Shown: piece by piece, positions 1 through 11,399 of the stretch
Position numbering within the stretch: position 1 is the stretch's first letter
Layout of the letters: the number at the start of each line of letters is the position of its first letter
DNA from: Perkinsus chesapeaki
Lineage: Eukaryota; Perkinsozoa; Perkinsida; Perkinsidae
Length of the DNA: 54,467 nt
Reading direction: 5' to 3'
Assembly: GCA_013115145.1 (NCBI GenBank)
Contig: JAAPAO010000196.1
Coordinates: 1-54,467 of the forward strand
Made by a program: the position numbers and the translations under genes
Notes under the pieces: generated by a model
What the model saw: the letters and a program-made list of their open reading frames with translations, nothing else
Told to the model about the DNA's origin: nothing
Database searches by the model: none

Positions 1-224
1 ACAATCGGTACACCCGGCAGATAGAGCCCAGTGTTTGTCGGCTTTCATACATTGCTCGATCGAAGCTTTCTGAGTCAGAAATTCTGACCAAGGCTGGTCA
101 TAACACATCCAGCCATGAAGTTACTGAAATGTACACCATACTTCTTCCAAGAGGCTTCATCAGACTTGGAACATTGACCAGCTAGGGTCGCGGTTAAAGC
201 AGCAGTTACAATGATAACTCTCAT
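1..224 (-). pseudogene. Truncated, frameshifted copy of secreted Cys-rich protein
   Basis: This is a paralogue of the intact gene at 1460-1876. It starts at an ATG at 224-222 with a signal peptide (MRVIIVTAALTATLAGQC) and shares the block KKYGVHFSNFMAGCVMT. Compared with the intact copy it carries about 14 extra bases near 74-88, which form a perfect short palindrome and shift the frame, giving a stop after about 49 residues. Downstream DNA (1-70) is nearly identical to the intact copy but out of frame, and the gene is cut by the window edge. It could instead encode a short peptide on purpose. A pseudogene is more likely because the homology resumes beyond the stop. Confidence 0.7.
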
Positions 225-1459
225 ATTGCAACGTGTCGTCGATGAACAGTGACTGTTTCTGTGGTGCGAGCTGCGTAGCGGAGCAATGCCACGCTCCATT
301 GTGCCTGTGATGGCTGGATGAGATCATGTACTTCGTAGACGTCAAGATCGATGCTGCTCTCATTCAACTTAGTCAGCTAAGCTGACTGAGCTTGCGCAAT
401 CATTCGTGAGGGAAAGCATTCAGTGCTAACCGTCTTGATATTCGTATCGAAGTACCATACGTTATTGCATACATGGCGCATTATCGCGCCAACGTCTCAC
501 AAAGATCAGGGAAATTCCAACAATATACTCGTGTGCGGCGCATGTTTGTTCGGCACAAAAAAACTGTTGGTAAGGAAGGCAAAAACAAGGGCTCGCGAGG
601 CGAGTCGCTTCAGGCTACGGAGCGTGCTAAAAGGCAGCTTGGACGATGGATCGCGTCTTCATCGAAAAGTTTAATGCAGCCTCCCGCCGAAACTACTGGT
701 ACCTGTCTGGCGCGCCAGATCCGAATAGCAGCACTTGCGACCAAGGGAATCGAGTAACCGGTATTCGCGGCATTTTTCGGGCAATCGTGACATGGATGAG
801 GACTTCTAGCTGCGTTGACTAATTTGGGCGATTCGTCCCTACGTGCATATCTTCCTTAAATATTGCACAAGCCAAGTGAGCCTTATGCGTGCATTCCGCA
901 TAAGTTTTTACACGCAGGCTCAACATTGAACCCCCATCAACTAATGAGTGTGATGCGAAGATGCGAGAATCCACCAACTCGCCTGTAAACTACATACCCG
1001 GACAGTGGTCTCCCGGGACTGCAAAAACATGGGCCTGCCGGCCTTCGTGGATTGTCCTCGAACTGGGACTCGCTGATTTCGAGTTCGAGGCGCAGGCCGT
1101 TTCTACGGTTCTAGAGCTGTTAAGGAAAGAAACGATGATGACAGCACACTCAAGCATGCACAGTCGAGTTCGGACTGTTCCGCTGCATCCAGATCTCCGA
1201 TTCTAACAAAGTCTAACCTGCATTCTTCATCGTGGAGTAACTGCTCCTTCACGGGTCGGTAACTCACAGTTGCGGCTCGCATTACCTGCTTGTTTTGGCC
1301 TGCTTGCTAGAAGGCTTTGTGTATTACTGTCATTGACGGACTACCAACGCGGTACATTTAAGCTCCTCGAAGCTGATTTGTGGACTAATAAAATTTCTAA
1401 TGAAAGTTTCGAAGGAGAGACTCAAGTACTATGTCACGGACATGTGTCTCCGAGAGATA
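225..1459. other. Intergenic, no supported gene
   Basis: Short open frames exist on the plus strand at 423-757 and 961-1206, but none has a recognisable domain, paralogue or convincing splice context. I see no RNA gene here. Confidence 0.4.
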
Positions 1460-1876
1460 TCACATCATCAAGCGCAAATCAGGGAGATGATCCTCTGTGC
1501 CCGTCTGGTTAGTAGGAAGTTGTAATAGACCATATCCAGTACAATCATATAGATCTTTAGGACAGTGTGTCTTAATATTACAATCCCAACACCTCTTATC
1601 ACCAACGCCGTAGGTCAAGCATGTTAGGGAACACTCAGAGAAGGTGCAGGCACCAAATGTAGCGAAACAATCGGTACACCCGGCAGATAGAGCCCAGTGT
1701 TTGTCGGCTTTCATACATTGCTCGATCGAAGCTTTCTTACCATAGCCAGTCATAACACATCCAGCCATGAAGTTACTGAAGTGCACACCATACTTCTTCC
1801 AGAAGGCTTCATCAGACGGGGAACACTGACCAGCTAGAGCCCCGACAAGAGTGGCAAGTCCGAGGAGTACTCTCAT
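1460..1876 (-). CDS. Small secreted Cys-rich protein, intact copy
   Basis: Single open frame of 138 residues. It has a clear N-terminal signal peptide (MRVLLGLATLVGALAGQC) followed by about 100 residues rich in cysteine, with CxxC pairs such as CTDCF and CWDC, which suggests a disulfide-bonded secreted module. The start is chosen because the signal peptide begins exactly there and the paralogue at 1-224 shares the same ATG. A short intron near the 3' end would give a slightly different C-terminus; this cannot be settled from the sequence. The family is not recognised by name. Lineage-specific secreted Cys-rich families of this kind are common in parasitic alveolates. No function is assigned. 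Confidence 0.75.
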   Translation of the reverse strand: MRVLLGLATLVGALAGQCSPSDEAFWKKYGVHFSNFMAGCVMTGYGKKASIEQCMKADKHWALSAGCTDCFATFGACTFSECSLTCLTYGVGDKRCWDCNIKTHCPKDLYDCTGYGLLQLPTNQTGTEDHLPDLRLMM

Positions 1877-2329
1877 GAATGGAGATGGTAAGCTTACTTG
1901 ATTGTGCTGTGGTTGAAGGCCCTTGCAGCGAGAGACGCCGTATCCTGGTCGGCGTACACACGAACTCGAAACGTGCAGCCTTTTCCCTGCTGCAGCTGCA
2001 TTAGTTACTGTAAGTCTCTGCGGCCTTCAACCTTTGTCCTGCTCCTGTTGGATACCAATCTATACTGCCCTGCTTATCAGCTGACCGTAAGGCGGCTTAT
2101 ATCCGATCTCCTCAACTTATCCTGCATTTGGTGCGCGGCCCAAGTGAATCTTCTAGTTTGTACTCGCTAGAGCTAACCTTATGCGTCCGTCGCGGAGGTT
2201 CCTCCACCTTGAATTCTTCGGCCCTTCATAAGGCTCCGACTGTAGAGTTTACTAGCGGACATTGAAGCACTCATGTTACGCGCACCATATTCATCAATCG
2301 GATACAGGTTATATAACAGCATACTATTC

Positions 2330-2352
2330 GAGATTCTCGAATCGAGAATCTC
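2330..2352. repeat. Perfect 23-nt palindrome
   Basis: Two 11-nt arms (left arm GAGATTCTCGA, right arm its reverse complement) flank one central base. It sits in the gene-free stretch 1877-3230, where I see no other supported gene. It could form a hairpin or cruciform. Confidence 0.85.
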
Positions 2353-2870
2353 TTACGCTATATGATATGTGGGGCAACCCTCTGGACTTACTATTCTATA
2401 CGCCAATGGGCATCTTCGAATTTGAGTCAAATGATGTTAAGATCTGCTTCACGCATGTGCCCGTGAGGTATTGATCCTCGTTTCAGTGTACTGTCGGGCG
2501 CAGGTTCCATAATAGCCGACTGAACGAGCTCCTAGTTTTTCCAACAATATTAGCTTTCCATTATTAGCTCTGACTGAAGCTGTTTTGAGCTACGATCATC
2601 GTGGTATGCGCTTGCTAAGTAGGAGCGTCGTTGAATACACGAGGAAAGACATAACGGTGAGTTTTCCATTTCATCAGGGTGATAGCGTCATTGGAAGGAT
2701 TGCAAGAGTAAGCTGATTAGAGCGATGCCTCTCTTGCTAATCATTTGATGACCTTTGCAGATCAGCGTACGCCAGTCTACATCCCTAATTTTGCGTACAA
2801 TGCATGCTCTTAATCTACTCTACGTAACTGAACCAGATTCTCGGCGTGAGGAGAGTGGCGGGGAGTAATG

Positions 2871-2953
2871 TTTTCCGTTTAAACTCGGAGTCTAAAACTG
2901 CATATTTTTTCATACTATTTTCCGTTTAAACTAGGAGTCTGAAACCGCTTATT
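2871..2953. repeat. Two-copy direct repeat, period 47
   Basis: A unit of about 35 nt beginning TTTTCCGTTTAAACT occurs at about 2871 and again at about 2918 with a few mismatches. No gene overlaps it. Confidence 0.8.
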
Positions 2954-3272
2954 CAGATAGATTACGTGGCACATCTGTCGCTCGGCATACGATTCTACGC
3001 GCGATCTTAATGCTAAACGAAGCTTTTATCCTCATATGCGCCAGCCGTAATATCTAAAGGCACCATTCCAACGATATACCGACTGCTTCATCAGCAGACT
3101 GCTGACAGCAGTGCCTGCCTCTCCAGCCTTGTTAGGTTCACAGTATCTTCACAGGGCGACTGTGCGAATTGACCTCTTTACTTTATACGACTAACTCTAT
3201 GACTGTTACGCTCCGCCCCTGCGTACGCGTGCAATGTGCTCTGCAAAGCCCGGCATATTTTCTATCCATCTC

Positions 3273-5915
3273 ATGAGTCCCCCTTGGCCTTGTGTTTCCC
3301 TCACGCAGGACTTTTCCACATCGGTTCCCATCGGGGTGTCTGAGGGAGAGTCCAGAGAGGCTTATTTGCGTGTCCTCAAGTTAACGAACCAGCCCTGTAT
3401 GCACTGCGCGAGCTGCGACAGTGCTCTAGATGATGCATTGATCTTGGTATGCGATCATAACCTCTGCCTCGCATGCGCTTCCAATAACTTGGAGACGAGA
3501 GGACTTAGTGACAGTCATGTGGTGAGATCTAGCTTCCCGGGGCTGCACTAGAGTTTCTGCCTCGATCATTCTTCTGCCGTTGGGACCCGTCGAAGCCGGC
3601 GGCTCTCTTGGCTACCAGTTCCCCGGCGGGTATCGTATGGTTAGCTGCGCTCAGGTATCTTGTAGAAGATGTGGTAGCGTCACTGATGTTGATTCCGACA
3701 CAGCCGAGCAGTTGAGGTGGTAGAATTTGCCAGCTGAGTTGTCGGACTCTCAACTGATTCAGGAATCACTTCTCTCAGCCCGGAACGCATATGACGTCTG
3801 TGAGTGGGCCGGGTGACCTGAGCGCTTTCAACCCCCGCTCCTTCACGATGAATGTGCCTCCTAGTATATCAGCCATTTCACCCGAAGCAAACAGGCGTCG
3901 GGCTTCTGGAGGCCCGGTGGTTCACCGAGGTAGGCCGCTGCTGTCTGTTCACGGTTCATACGGAGTTATGCGTAGCGTCGGTTACGCCTAGTGCTCCTGA
4001 GGCCTCAGTAGCGGTGGCCCCTTGCGGCCAGTGTGGTCGTGACGTGGCCTCCATTCAGTGCTCTAACTGCGATGAAGAGTTCTGTGAGAAATGCGCTAGT
4101 AAGAAAAATCTGGATGTGATTCTCTGAAGTGGATGTCACACAGGTCTCATTCACCGTCGAGGCAGGATGGTTGATCATCGCTTGTCGCCAATAAATCCCA
4201 CAACTCATCTCCCAGCATCTTCGTTGAACTCTTCCCACAGAGCCCTCCCCTCACAGATGTCGACGCAGCTCCCCGTCTCTGTGAAGTACGCCGTTGATAG
4301 CCGTGAAGGCGTCGATCCTTTCTACTATTCCCGAGCAGGATGATTCGTACTTGCCCTGTCCACGAGTCCGAGCATGTCCAATATTTCTGCCTAGCGTGCG
4401 AGTCGCCGCCGATGTGCTCGGAATGCGTGATGCGGAGTGAGGAGCACACAAAGCATTTAAACCAAGTTTTCCTGCTCAAGAAGGCCTTCCCAACGGTAGT
4501 CCTCAATCGCCTTCACGGTTGGAAGCCGACTTAGGCTAGAACTCGCATCGGGGAGTTACAGAGAACCCTCACGGACCGCCTCGGTGACATACGTCAATCT
4601 GAGGAAGTGGTGGAACAGAATCGCCGTGACTTAGTCGCGTTGCGCCAGAAGATCAAAGAAACGTGGGGCGACGTAATCGTTTGTAAACTTTACGGTGTAT
4701 CAGGATAAGCAGTTCGTTTGCATCACTACGTGCCTCATTAGACCGTAAAGAGCAAGAGCTCCTCTCAAAGGCGGAATCCGAGGTCGCACTCATCTTCACG
4801 TGATTTTATCTTTGTATACGGAAGTCTTAGATTCGTGGAGAAACACAACGAGTGGAAAGCGTCTTTCGTGACCTTCAGTCAAAAAGGGAGAGAGTTGAAG
4901 AAGTGGCCACCAGAATGGAGGTTTCACCAACGACAGGCTCGCCTCTATTCATCGGCGCATTTCAGGAGTCGCTGTTAGTCAATGACGAAGTGGCAACGCT
5001 TGGAGCGTATGCTGAAGTAGGCCTGGTGGAATTTATAATTGTCTATAAACAGTTGTTTTTTATACAACTGGTTGGCATCATTTCCTACGGAGCGTTCAAC
5101 GTGTATCTCGCCGTTACAATTCCACAGTGGACTTCTCAGATCAAGCAGCAGATGAACTCCCTGGCAACTCAGCAAGACAGCGTGAAGCTCTCAGCTTTGA
5201 GGATTGACGCAGCCGGAGCAGAATCTTTTGAGAAGAAACTGGGAGAGGCCAGAAGACATATCGAAAACATGCGAGGTTAGTCATACTATCTATCAACTTC
5301 TTGCCTCAATTATTTGTGAATTGTTGCCTACCTTTTACCTGACGTAAATAAGGTTTTCCTTGGAATTATGAGCTAGCATGACAGTCGCTTACCATCAGCA
5401 CCCTGGTACTCGGAAGTGCCAATACATGGTAAAGTTTCCCAATTAGAGGTGTTCAAGACCTATAGCTTCAGAGCCCCTAGGGTAACTCCAATCACTTGGA
5501 TATGGTAGTTGAAGTCGCGCGATCGATGCTCGCTGGTCATACAATGTGACTTACTGATGGCACAGGTCTCAAACTTACTTCCTCGCGGGAGACGAGAAAT
5601 GCCCAGCTCCTTGGTACAAATGAAAGCATCTCCCAAAGTCCGCCTGATGACTATTCTCCTCGCCGAACGAAAACCCAACCCAACCGGCCAGAGGCTGCAG
5701 AAGTGCCACTGGAGCAGCCCTCTAGAGGCATCACGCAGAGGTTGGAGAATGTCTCCACGCAACGGCTGCGATCGACTTGTCTGTCACCAGCCCCTTGCTT
5801 TCCAGGAGTACACGGCCGTCAGCGCCTGCAGTCTTCACTTCAGCGGGGAGACCCAGTCGCCAGGATCAACTGGTAAGGGTCGCCAGGGTGAACGGTCATG
5901 CTATATATCTGACAG
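3273..5915 (+). CDS. B-box zinc-finger / coiled-coil protein (TRIM-like)
   Basis: A multi-exon gene. Exon pieces that join in phase are about 3273-3521 (Cys-rich: CMHCASCDSALDD then CDHNLCLAC), 3655-about 3718 (CRRCGS), about 3765-3928, then a B-box-like finger near 4013-4092 (CGQCGRDVASIQC, CDEEFCEKC). Next comes a classic B-box 2 at about 4340-4494: CPVH, then CLAC, CSEC and HTKH. The Glu/Arg-rich stretch at 4530-5280 reads as coiled coil and has a probable 111-nt in-frame intron at 5017-5127. A Ser/Pro/Arg-rich exon at about 5565-5874 follows. Such proteins are often E3 ligases or scaffolds; no canonical RING is complete here. The 4680-4850 joins, the exact start and the last exon are unresolved. 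Confidence 0.65.
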
Positions 5916-7010
5916 TTGATGAGCGCCGTTGATGATGTTCTTCGGGAAGACTGGAGTCCGACGAACAATCTCGCCGGCCCAGCTCGTAGCGGAGCACACA
6001 AGAGGAAAACTCATAGTGGCGCATCTTTCGGTAAATTCAGAGACTAACTCTCGGTGGCTTGAAGTAGTTGAGGTCAGATAAGGTCTAACTGATAAGGGGA
6101 GTTTCTTATGCCAAGTGAATCTTCATCTGCCTTGTAATTTCCCGTCTTGTAAACAGGATATTAGGGTCGCCGCGACTGATCCTCGAGGCCAGTGTAGATG
6201 ATTCTCCAGAACTTAGTCTTGCGGCGTTCACATTCGGGATTTATAAAGTTGTCAGCGCAGCCCTTGTCGCGCGCATCCCCCGTAAGCATCGCGTGAGTGG
6301 GCATGTAGTGTCGTTATCCCTGTTGAGCTCGGCGATGTCTTAGTGGCTCCTTCCAATAAACGGGAAAGTGTGTGGTATGATGTAGAATTACTATTGACTA
6401 TCTGACTATGAGTATCCCCGTGTAGGTTATACTGGCAGCCGATGACTTAGATGTTGAAGAGGCTTAAATTCGAACATGAGATTCTGTAAATGCACAGAGG
6501 TGTTGGGTTAAGTTCAATGAGTCCTATCTATGTTATATAGGGCACATATTCCTTATATTTATTCGAATATTTTATATTCTTGACTTATACTATTCAATAC
6601 CATATTCTCTATCAACAACACTTGTTCCAATCCAATTGAACTTTGTTCCGAAAGTCTGCCATTTACCTCTTCTTTCATCGTGATGCGCCATTTCCTATTA
6701 TCATGCTCTTCGAATCAATTATGAATTAATTGCATCTAATATCAAGAACTAATGTGGGCTTGGATAATGCCATGTCTAAGAGCTTTCAATTTAGGCAATC
6801 GTTTTCTGAACCACCACGCCTGCTCGTGATGGCTGTTGCGGCCCAATCGCCGATGGAGACTCGCTCGCCCGAATATCTTCGCGTCACAAGAGGGAGTTAG
6901 TTGACAATTTGGAATCCAAATTTCGGCTGCCTCGCAAGTTCTGATTCGGGAGTGAGTAATCGGAGTTAGGAGGCCTGTAGATTCTGGTGGCTAGAGTGTA
7001 CACCTCTGTC
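5916..7010. other. Mostly non-coding, AT-rich in the middle
   Basis: A short frame at 5916-6047 could be a last exon of the preceding gene, but its phase does not fit the donor at 5872. From 6520 to 6740 the DNA is AT-rich. No other gene is supported. Confidence 0.4.
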
Positions 7011-7036
7011 AGATGCATCATATGATAGCCTATCAT

Positions 7037-7166
7037 TGATAGGCCAAGTCAAATGCATTCTGTGATAGGCCAAGTCAAATGCATCCTGTGATAGGCCAAG
7101 TCAAATGCATTCCTTGATAGGCCAAGTCAAATGCATTCTGTGATAGGCCAAGTCGAATGTTTCCTA
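7037..7166. repeat. 26-bp tandem repeat, five copies
   Basis: The unit begins TGATAGGCCAAGTCAAATGC. Copies start at 7037, 7063, 7089, 7115 and 7141; the last is more diverged, and degraded copies flank both ends. The array ends about 300 bp upstream of the first exonuclease paralogue. Confidence 0.95.
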
Positions 7167-7468
7167 AGCCAATTCAGATGCATTTGTTGATGAGCCCTAC
7201 ACGGCCATCTAGAAAGGAGTGTCCTACAGCAGTCTCACCGCCATGGCTCGGAAGCAGAATGCTTTAACGCGCCTCCAGTGTGTATATAATAAAACTGACG
7301 AAACCATAAATGTTGGAGCTCGGTGAAAGGAGCTTCTTGAGGAATTCGCTGAAGTTCGCTCATCGTGTTTATGGAGACAAACTTTGTGCAACAGTTAACT
7401 TTTTTCGATAGTGAAGTCCGCACGCATCCTGATCGCCCAACGAATTCCTGAAGCCCCAATTTAACAGC

Positions 7469-8340
7469 ATGCCTCAATACGACACCTACGGTGGCCCCGT
7501 TCACATCATAGACGGCTGTGACGCCGATGTTGAATTTTGTGAGGAAACACTGTAAGGAATCCCGCTAATAGCACTGGTGTTTCAACCAACCTGTTTGGAA
7601 TCTTTAGATTAGTAATTATTCAGGTATGGTGAGCCATTCGTTGGTATAGACTTCGAGTGGAACAGGGAGCGCCAAGGTGAGAGGAACCCTCTGGAGCTGG
7701 TGAGAACCAGATCGCGATGAAAGCAAAATGAGTCTTTGTCGGCCAGGTTCAGATTGCAACCCCTACAGATGGGGTATTCATTTTCCGGTGTCTCGGTGGT
7801 GAGCCTCTGCACCCTGTCGCAGCGAGTATACTGGGAGATTGGGCAAGTTGCTTCTTCGGCCTCGCCAACTTATCGCGCTCTCAGAATGTCCTCAAAGTTT
7901 GTTCCGGATACGACAATGGTGATTGTGCCAGACTGTGGGAGACATACCACATGGAGATACCAAGGAACTCCCTGCTCGACATTCACGACGAGGCCAAAGA
8001 TCGAGGGTTGCAACGTTATGGACTGCAGGGGGCTTGTGAGGACTGCGGATACTACATCTACAAACCGAAGTAGGTTTAGCGGCTTGCTGGTGGACAAATG
8101 CTCGTTTGTCTGGTAGGAATCCGAACTTCTTCTACTGGAGCCGCGATTTCCTGAAGAAAAGTCAAATTCGTTATGCTGCCGCTGACGCTTGGTTTCCGTT
8201 GTTGATAGCTGCGAATTGGGAGCTCATCGATTTAGACGTAATTTGATGGAAGTCCTATCATCGCTTGCCCGGAGCTTCGGAGTATTTAGGTTGATGAGAT
8301 GGAGCAATACATTTCTCAGTTTTGGGTGAATTCGCAGTAA
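7469..8340 (+). CDS. DEDDy-type 3'-5' exonuclease, paralogue A
   Basis: Six exons: 7469-7551, 7624-7699, 7747-7842, 7885-8069, 8117-8237, 8290-8340; these sum to 612 nt (203 residues). Motif I is GIDFEW (D-x-E). The WRN-like motif II region, LKVCSGYDNGDCARL, keeps its Asp. Motif III is IRYAAADAW (Y-x3-D). These are the metal-binding and tyrosine residues of the RNase D/WRN exonuclease family, which removes 3' nucleotides from DNA or RNA; the substrate here is unknown. Introns are 72, 47, 42, 47 and 52 nt. Intron 3 (7843-7884) must start with GC (GCAAGT) to keep the phase seen in paralogue B. The start is the first ATG in frame with conserved exon 1. It is the first of three tandem copies and looks catalytically intact. 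Confidence 0.85.
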
Positions 8341-8540
8341 AGAGGACCTTTTGCGACGAGGGTTCGAACTTAACTCGAGCTCGATGAGGATTTCCTGTCT
8401 TTCCTATTGTACAGACTTTCTTTGAATCTTGGTCGAAGCTTTGGCTTAACTCCTAACTCTGGAGTTTCATCGCATTCATGTGAGGGGTTGTGTTGGGTTG
8501 GGGGGCTTAAAGACGTCTTACCGTTGGTCTGTGGTTTGAT

Positions 8541-9652
8541 ATGTCCACTGATACCTACGTTGGAGAGGTTCGCGTCATTGAGGGGCCTGATGATGACTTT
8601 CACTTCTGCCGTGATACTCTGTATGCTTGCAGCAACTCAGCCCGATCTCCTGTAAACTTTGACAGGTTCCGTGAGCCTTTGGGCGTAGACTTCGAGTGGG
8701 ACAGGGAATTCAAGGGGCAGAACAATCCTATCGCTTTGGTAGGCCTAACTCTGGATCCCCGTGCAGCTACGCCGCTCATTTCTAGGTTCAGATTGCTACC
8801 CCAACCAACGGTGTCTTGTTGTTCCGCTGCAGGCCGGGAGAGCGCCTTCACCCGGTGGCTCGTGATGCCCTATTATGTCCCGTAAGTCATTTTCCTGGCC
8901 GCCTGGAAATTTGTTGTTTTTCAGAATGCTATAAAGGCTGTTTGTGGCTACGACGGCCGGGACAAGAAGAAGCTGCTGGAAAGCTTCAATATTGAGATCC
9001 CTCCCGAAACACTGGTGGACGTATCAAAAGTCGCTAAAAGGCGGGGGATGACCAAAACTGGACTCAAGGCTATTTGCCGTGAACTCGGCTATGACATCTT
9101 TAAGCCTCAGTAAGGTAGCGTTTCATTGCGCCTGTTGTGGGCTCAGGAATTCACACAGTAATAGTGGTTCCGCTCAGGAGAAGGCATTTCATGATTATCA
9201 TCAAGGGGCATATCCTCAGCAAGGCCTCCATCAGATCTTCGTATTAGAAACACATTTCGAAACTCGAGTACCCCATTTCCGTTGAGCTAATCGTTTCTCG
9301 TCTGTTGCGCCGGGTTGTGATGGTCTTGACATTATCTTGCGTGTTTTCAGCTACGCGGGGTTCCATAAGTATAGCGGTCGCCTGAGGAAGAGCCAGATTC
9401 GCTACGCTGCTGCCGATGCCTGGTTTCCTCTGTTGATAGCCGCCGAGTGGGGGCTGATGGATATCGATGTAAGATGCGCTTTTGGCATTCCCGCGGCCCG
9501 AGCATCGTCTTACTGTCGGACAGAGTGATGTCCCAGAATGACGACGTATTCTGAGCTCCGTCGCTGAAGCCGTTTGAATGATTATCAATCATTTTCAGGA
9601 AGATGTCCAGGAGGAGATGTTGGATTTAGTTGGCCCCTATGCGTCTGTCTAA
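8541..9652 (+). CDS. DEDDy-type 3'-5' exonuclease, paralogue B
   Basis: Six exons: 8541-8620, 8666-8738, 8786-8881, 8925-9109, 9351-9468, 9599-9652; 606 nt, 201 residues. Motif I is GVDFEWD. Motif II is IKAVCGYDGRDKKKL, with the Asp ten residues after the Lys. Motif III is IRYAAADAW. All expected catalytic residues of an RNase D/WRN-like exonuclease domain are present, and there is no accessory helicase or HRDC domain. Intron phases match paralogues A and C at all five positions, which shows tandem duplication of an already intron-bearing gene. Introns are 45, 47, 43, 241 and 130 nt. A nuclear or nucleolar RNA/DNA 3' trimming role is plausible, but the substrate cannot be told. Confidence 0.88.
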
Positions 9653-10253
9653 TTCAGTCTGGCATTTTTTCCTGAAAATTGTCTCCCAAGTAAGCTTAAT
9701 ATTGACTGTTTCGTTTGATGGGTAGGCGCATTTCTCAGATAAGTATCACTCAGTCATCTAATCATAACAGGCGGATGAGGAAGAAGTGTCCACGATAACA
9801 GTATAAGAAGTTATTGATTCCTTTACTGCGAAGTCTGTTGAGTTCCCTTTAATAAAGTCCAGCTCAAGATTGCTGGCAATGATTTAGGTTACACTTCTTG
9901 TAGTAACAGCGTTGAAGTTGAGAACGCGATAGTTTGATAACTAAATCTAGTGGAGATTGAATACAAATTCGAATACCTAAGAGAGCGGTTGGGTTTATAA
10001 GTATAAGGCTTATTCAGGGAGCATACGGTCTATACGTAAGGCATACGGTATATACCAACAGCTTGCCCGTACAAGTTACCCACAGTCGGCGTACCACCGA
10101 GCTTTGTGTATGGATCAGCACAGTTTGTGCGACACAACGTTATTGCAGCACTTACGTGCACCCGAAAGGCAGATGTTCCTCCTCCTCCTCCTCCTCATCA
10201 TCATCATCATCATCATTCAGTACTTGTTGGCCCCTCCTCCTCCTCCTTCTTCC
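9653..10253. other. Spacer between exonuclease paralogues B and C
   Basis: No gene seen. It contains two near copies of a short motif (GCATACGGTCTATAC and GCATACGGTATATAC) at about 10022-10055, then the microsatellite listed separately. Confidence 0.5.
10176..10218. repeat. Trinucleotide microsatellite (TCC)n(TCA)n
   Basis: About six TCC units run directly into about seven TCA units. It lies just upstream of the chosen start of exonuclease paralogue C. An in-frame upstream ATG would turn it into a hydrophobic homopolymer tract, so the start of that gene is uncertain. Confidence 0.9.
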
Positions 10254-11399
10254 ATGCCCCGTATCCCTGCTAGTAAATATGACACTTTCGGTGGTAAGGT
10301 GCGTGTGATAGAAGATCCCAATCAGAACGTGGAGTATTGTCGAGAGCGCTTGTAAGTCTAGCGGAGTCTCCTCGGTCTGCATTCTGTTTCAGATCAAGAG
10401 AGCCTGTGATCGGAGTTGATGTCGAGTGGGAGCCCGACAGACGTGGACAGAGCAATCCAGCGTCAATGGTCAGTGACCAATGCTGCTTCGGGATCGTCGT
10501 TGTCTAGGTCCAAATTGCCACTCCCTCGGAGGTCTTCATTTTCCGCGACAAAGGAACCGGCCTTCATCCGGCAGCTCGCGAAGCTCTCACCGATCCGGTA
10601 AGCTCCGCTGCAAACGTTGGTGTAAATTTTTGAGTTCAGAATAAGACCAAGGTGACCTGTGGGCACAACTACAATGGTTCTAAGAAAATGAAGCAAACCT
10701 ACGGTTTCGATATCCCCAAGGAATCCACCGTTGAAATGACAAGAGAAGCTAGAAGCCGCGGTTTGCAGAAGTATGGTCTGAAAGGCCAATGTGATGCCAG
10801 CGGATATAATGTCTACAAGCCCTCGTGATGAGCATCCATTCTGTCCTTTGTGATGTTCGATATCAGCACTCGTGGCGAACGCAAGGAGATGTATGGTTGG
10901 AACTCCGATCGCTTGACTCCTAATCAAGTTCGCCATGCTGCAACAGATGCCTACATGCCCCTCAAGATGGCATCTGAGCAGGGCATAGTCGATGTCGGGG
11001 TAAGATATGCCACCCCCTGGTTTTACACTTCAAAGTATAATATTATTCGAAGGCGATGTCATTTATCAATATTGTGCCTTTCGATGAGTTTGTAATATAT
11101 TTTCGATCCTTTGTATTGTTATAATAGTTATTGATAACTATGATGGGATATTGGAATGTAATGTCATTGATATCCTGTTATGCATTCACTACCACATTTC
11201 CTCCATTTCTCAGAGAGGACGCGAACGTGAGATGGACAATAACATGTCCCACTGGTATAAGAGCAACCGTTCAAATGCAGCCCGCCGCCGCAGCAGCGGC
11301 AGCAGTAGCTCTCAATGGTCTGGTGGAGGAGGATACAAGCGCTCTTATAACGGAGGAAGCTATTCTCAGTCGTATGGTTATCAAGAAGATTACTATTAG
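10254..11399 (+). CDS. Exonuclease-like paralogue C, degenerate active site, low-complexity tail
   Basis: Six exons: 10254-10351, 10393-10468, 10508-10597, 10640-10824, 10867-10999, 11214-11399; 768 nt, 255 residues, with intron phases identical to A and B. It keeps the D-x-E of motif I (VDVEWE). In the motif II region the Asp is replaced (KVTCGHNYNGSKKM), and the motif III tyrosine is His (VRHAATDAY). The final exon is much longer than in A or B and encodes an Arg/Ser/Gly/Tyr-rich tail (ARRRSSGSSSSQW, GGGGYKRS, SYGYQEDYY) like RNA-binding low-complexity tails. By family knowledge the lost Asp should abolish normal two-metal catalysis, so an RNA-binding or regulatory role is inferred. The start is the ATG before conserved exon 1. 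Confidence 0.83.

Noticed and set aside
423-757. Overlapping plus-strand frames of 83 and 94 residues
   Set aside because: No domain, signal peptide, paralogue or splice context supports either frame.
7037-7166. Short regular repeats as a CRISPR array
   Set aside because: The 26-bp units are directly tandem with no unique spacers, and the DNA is eukaryotic.
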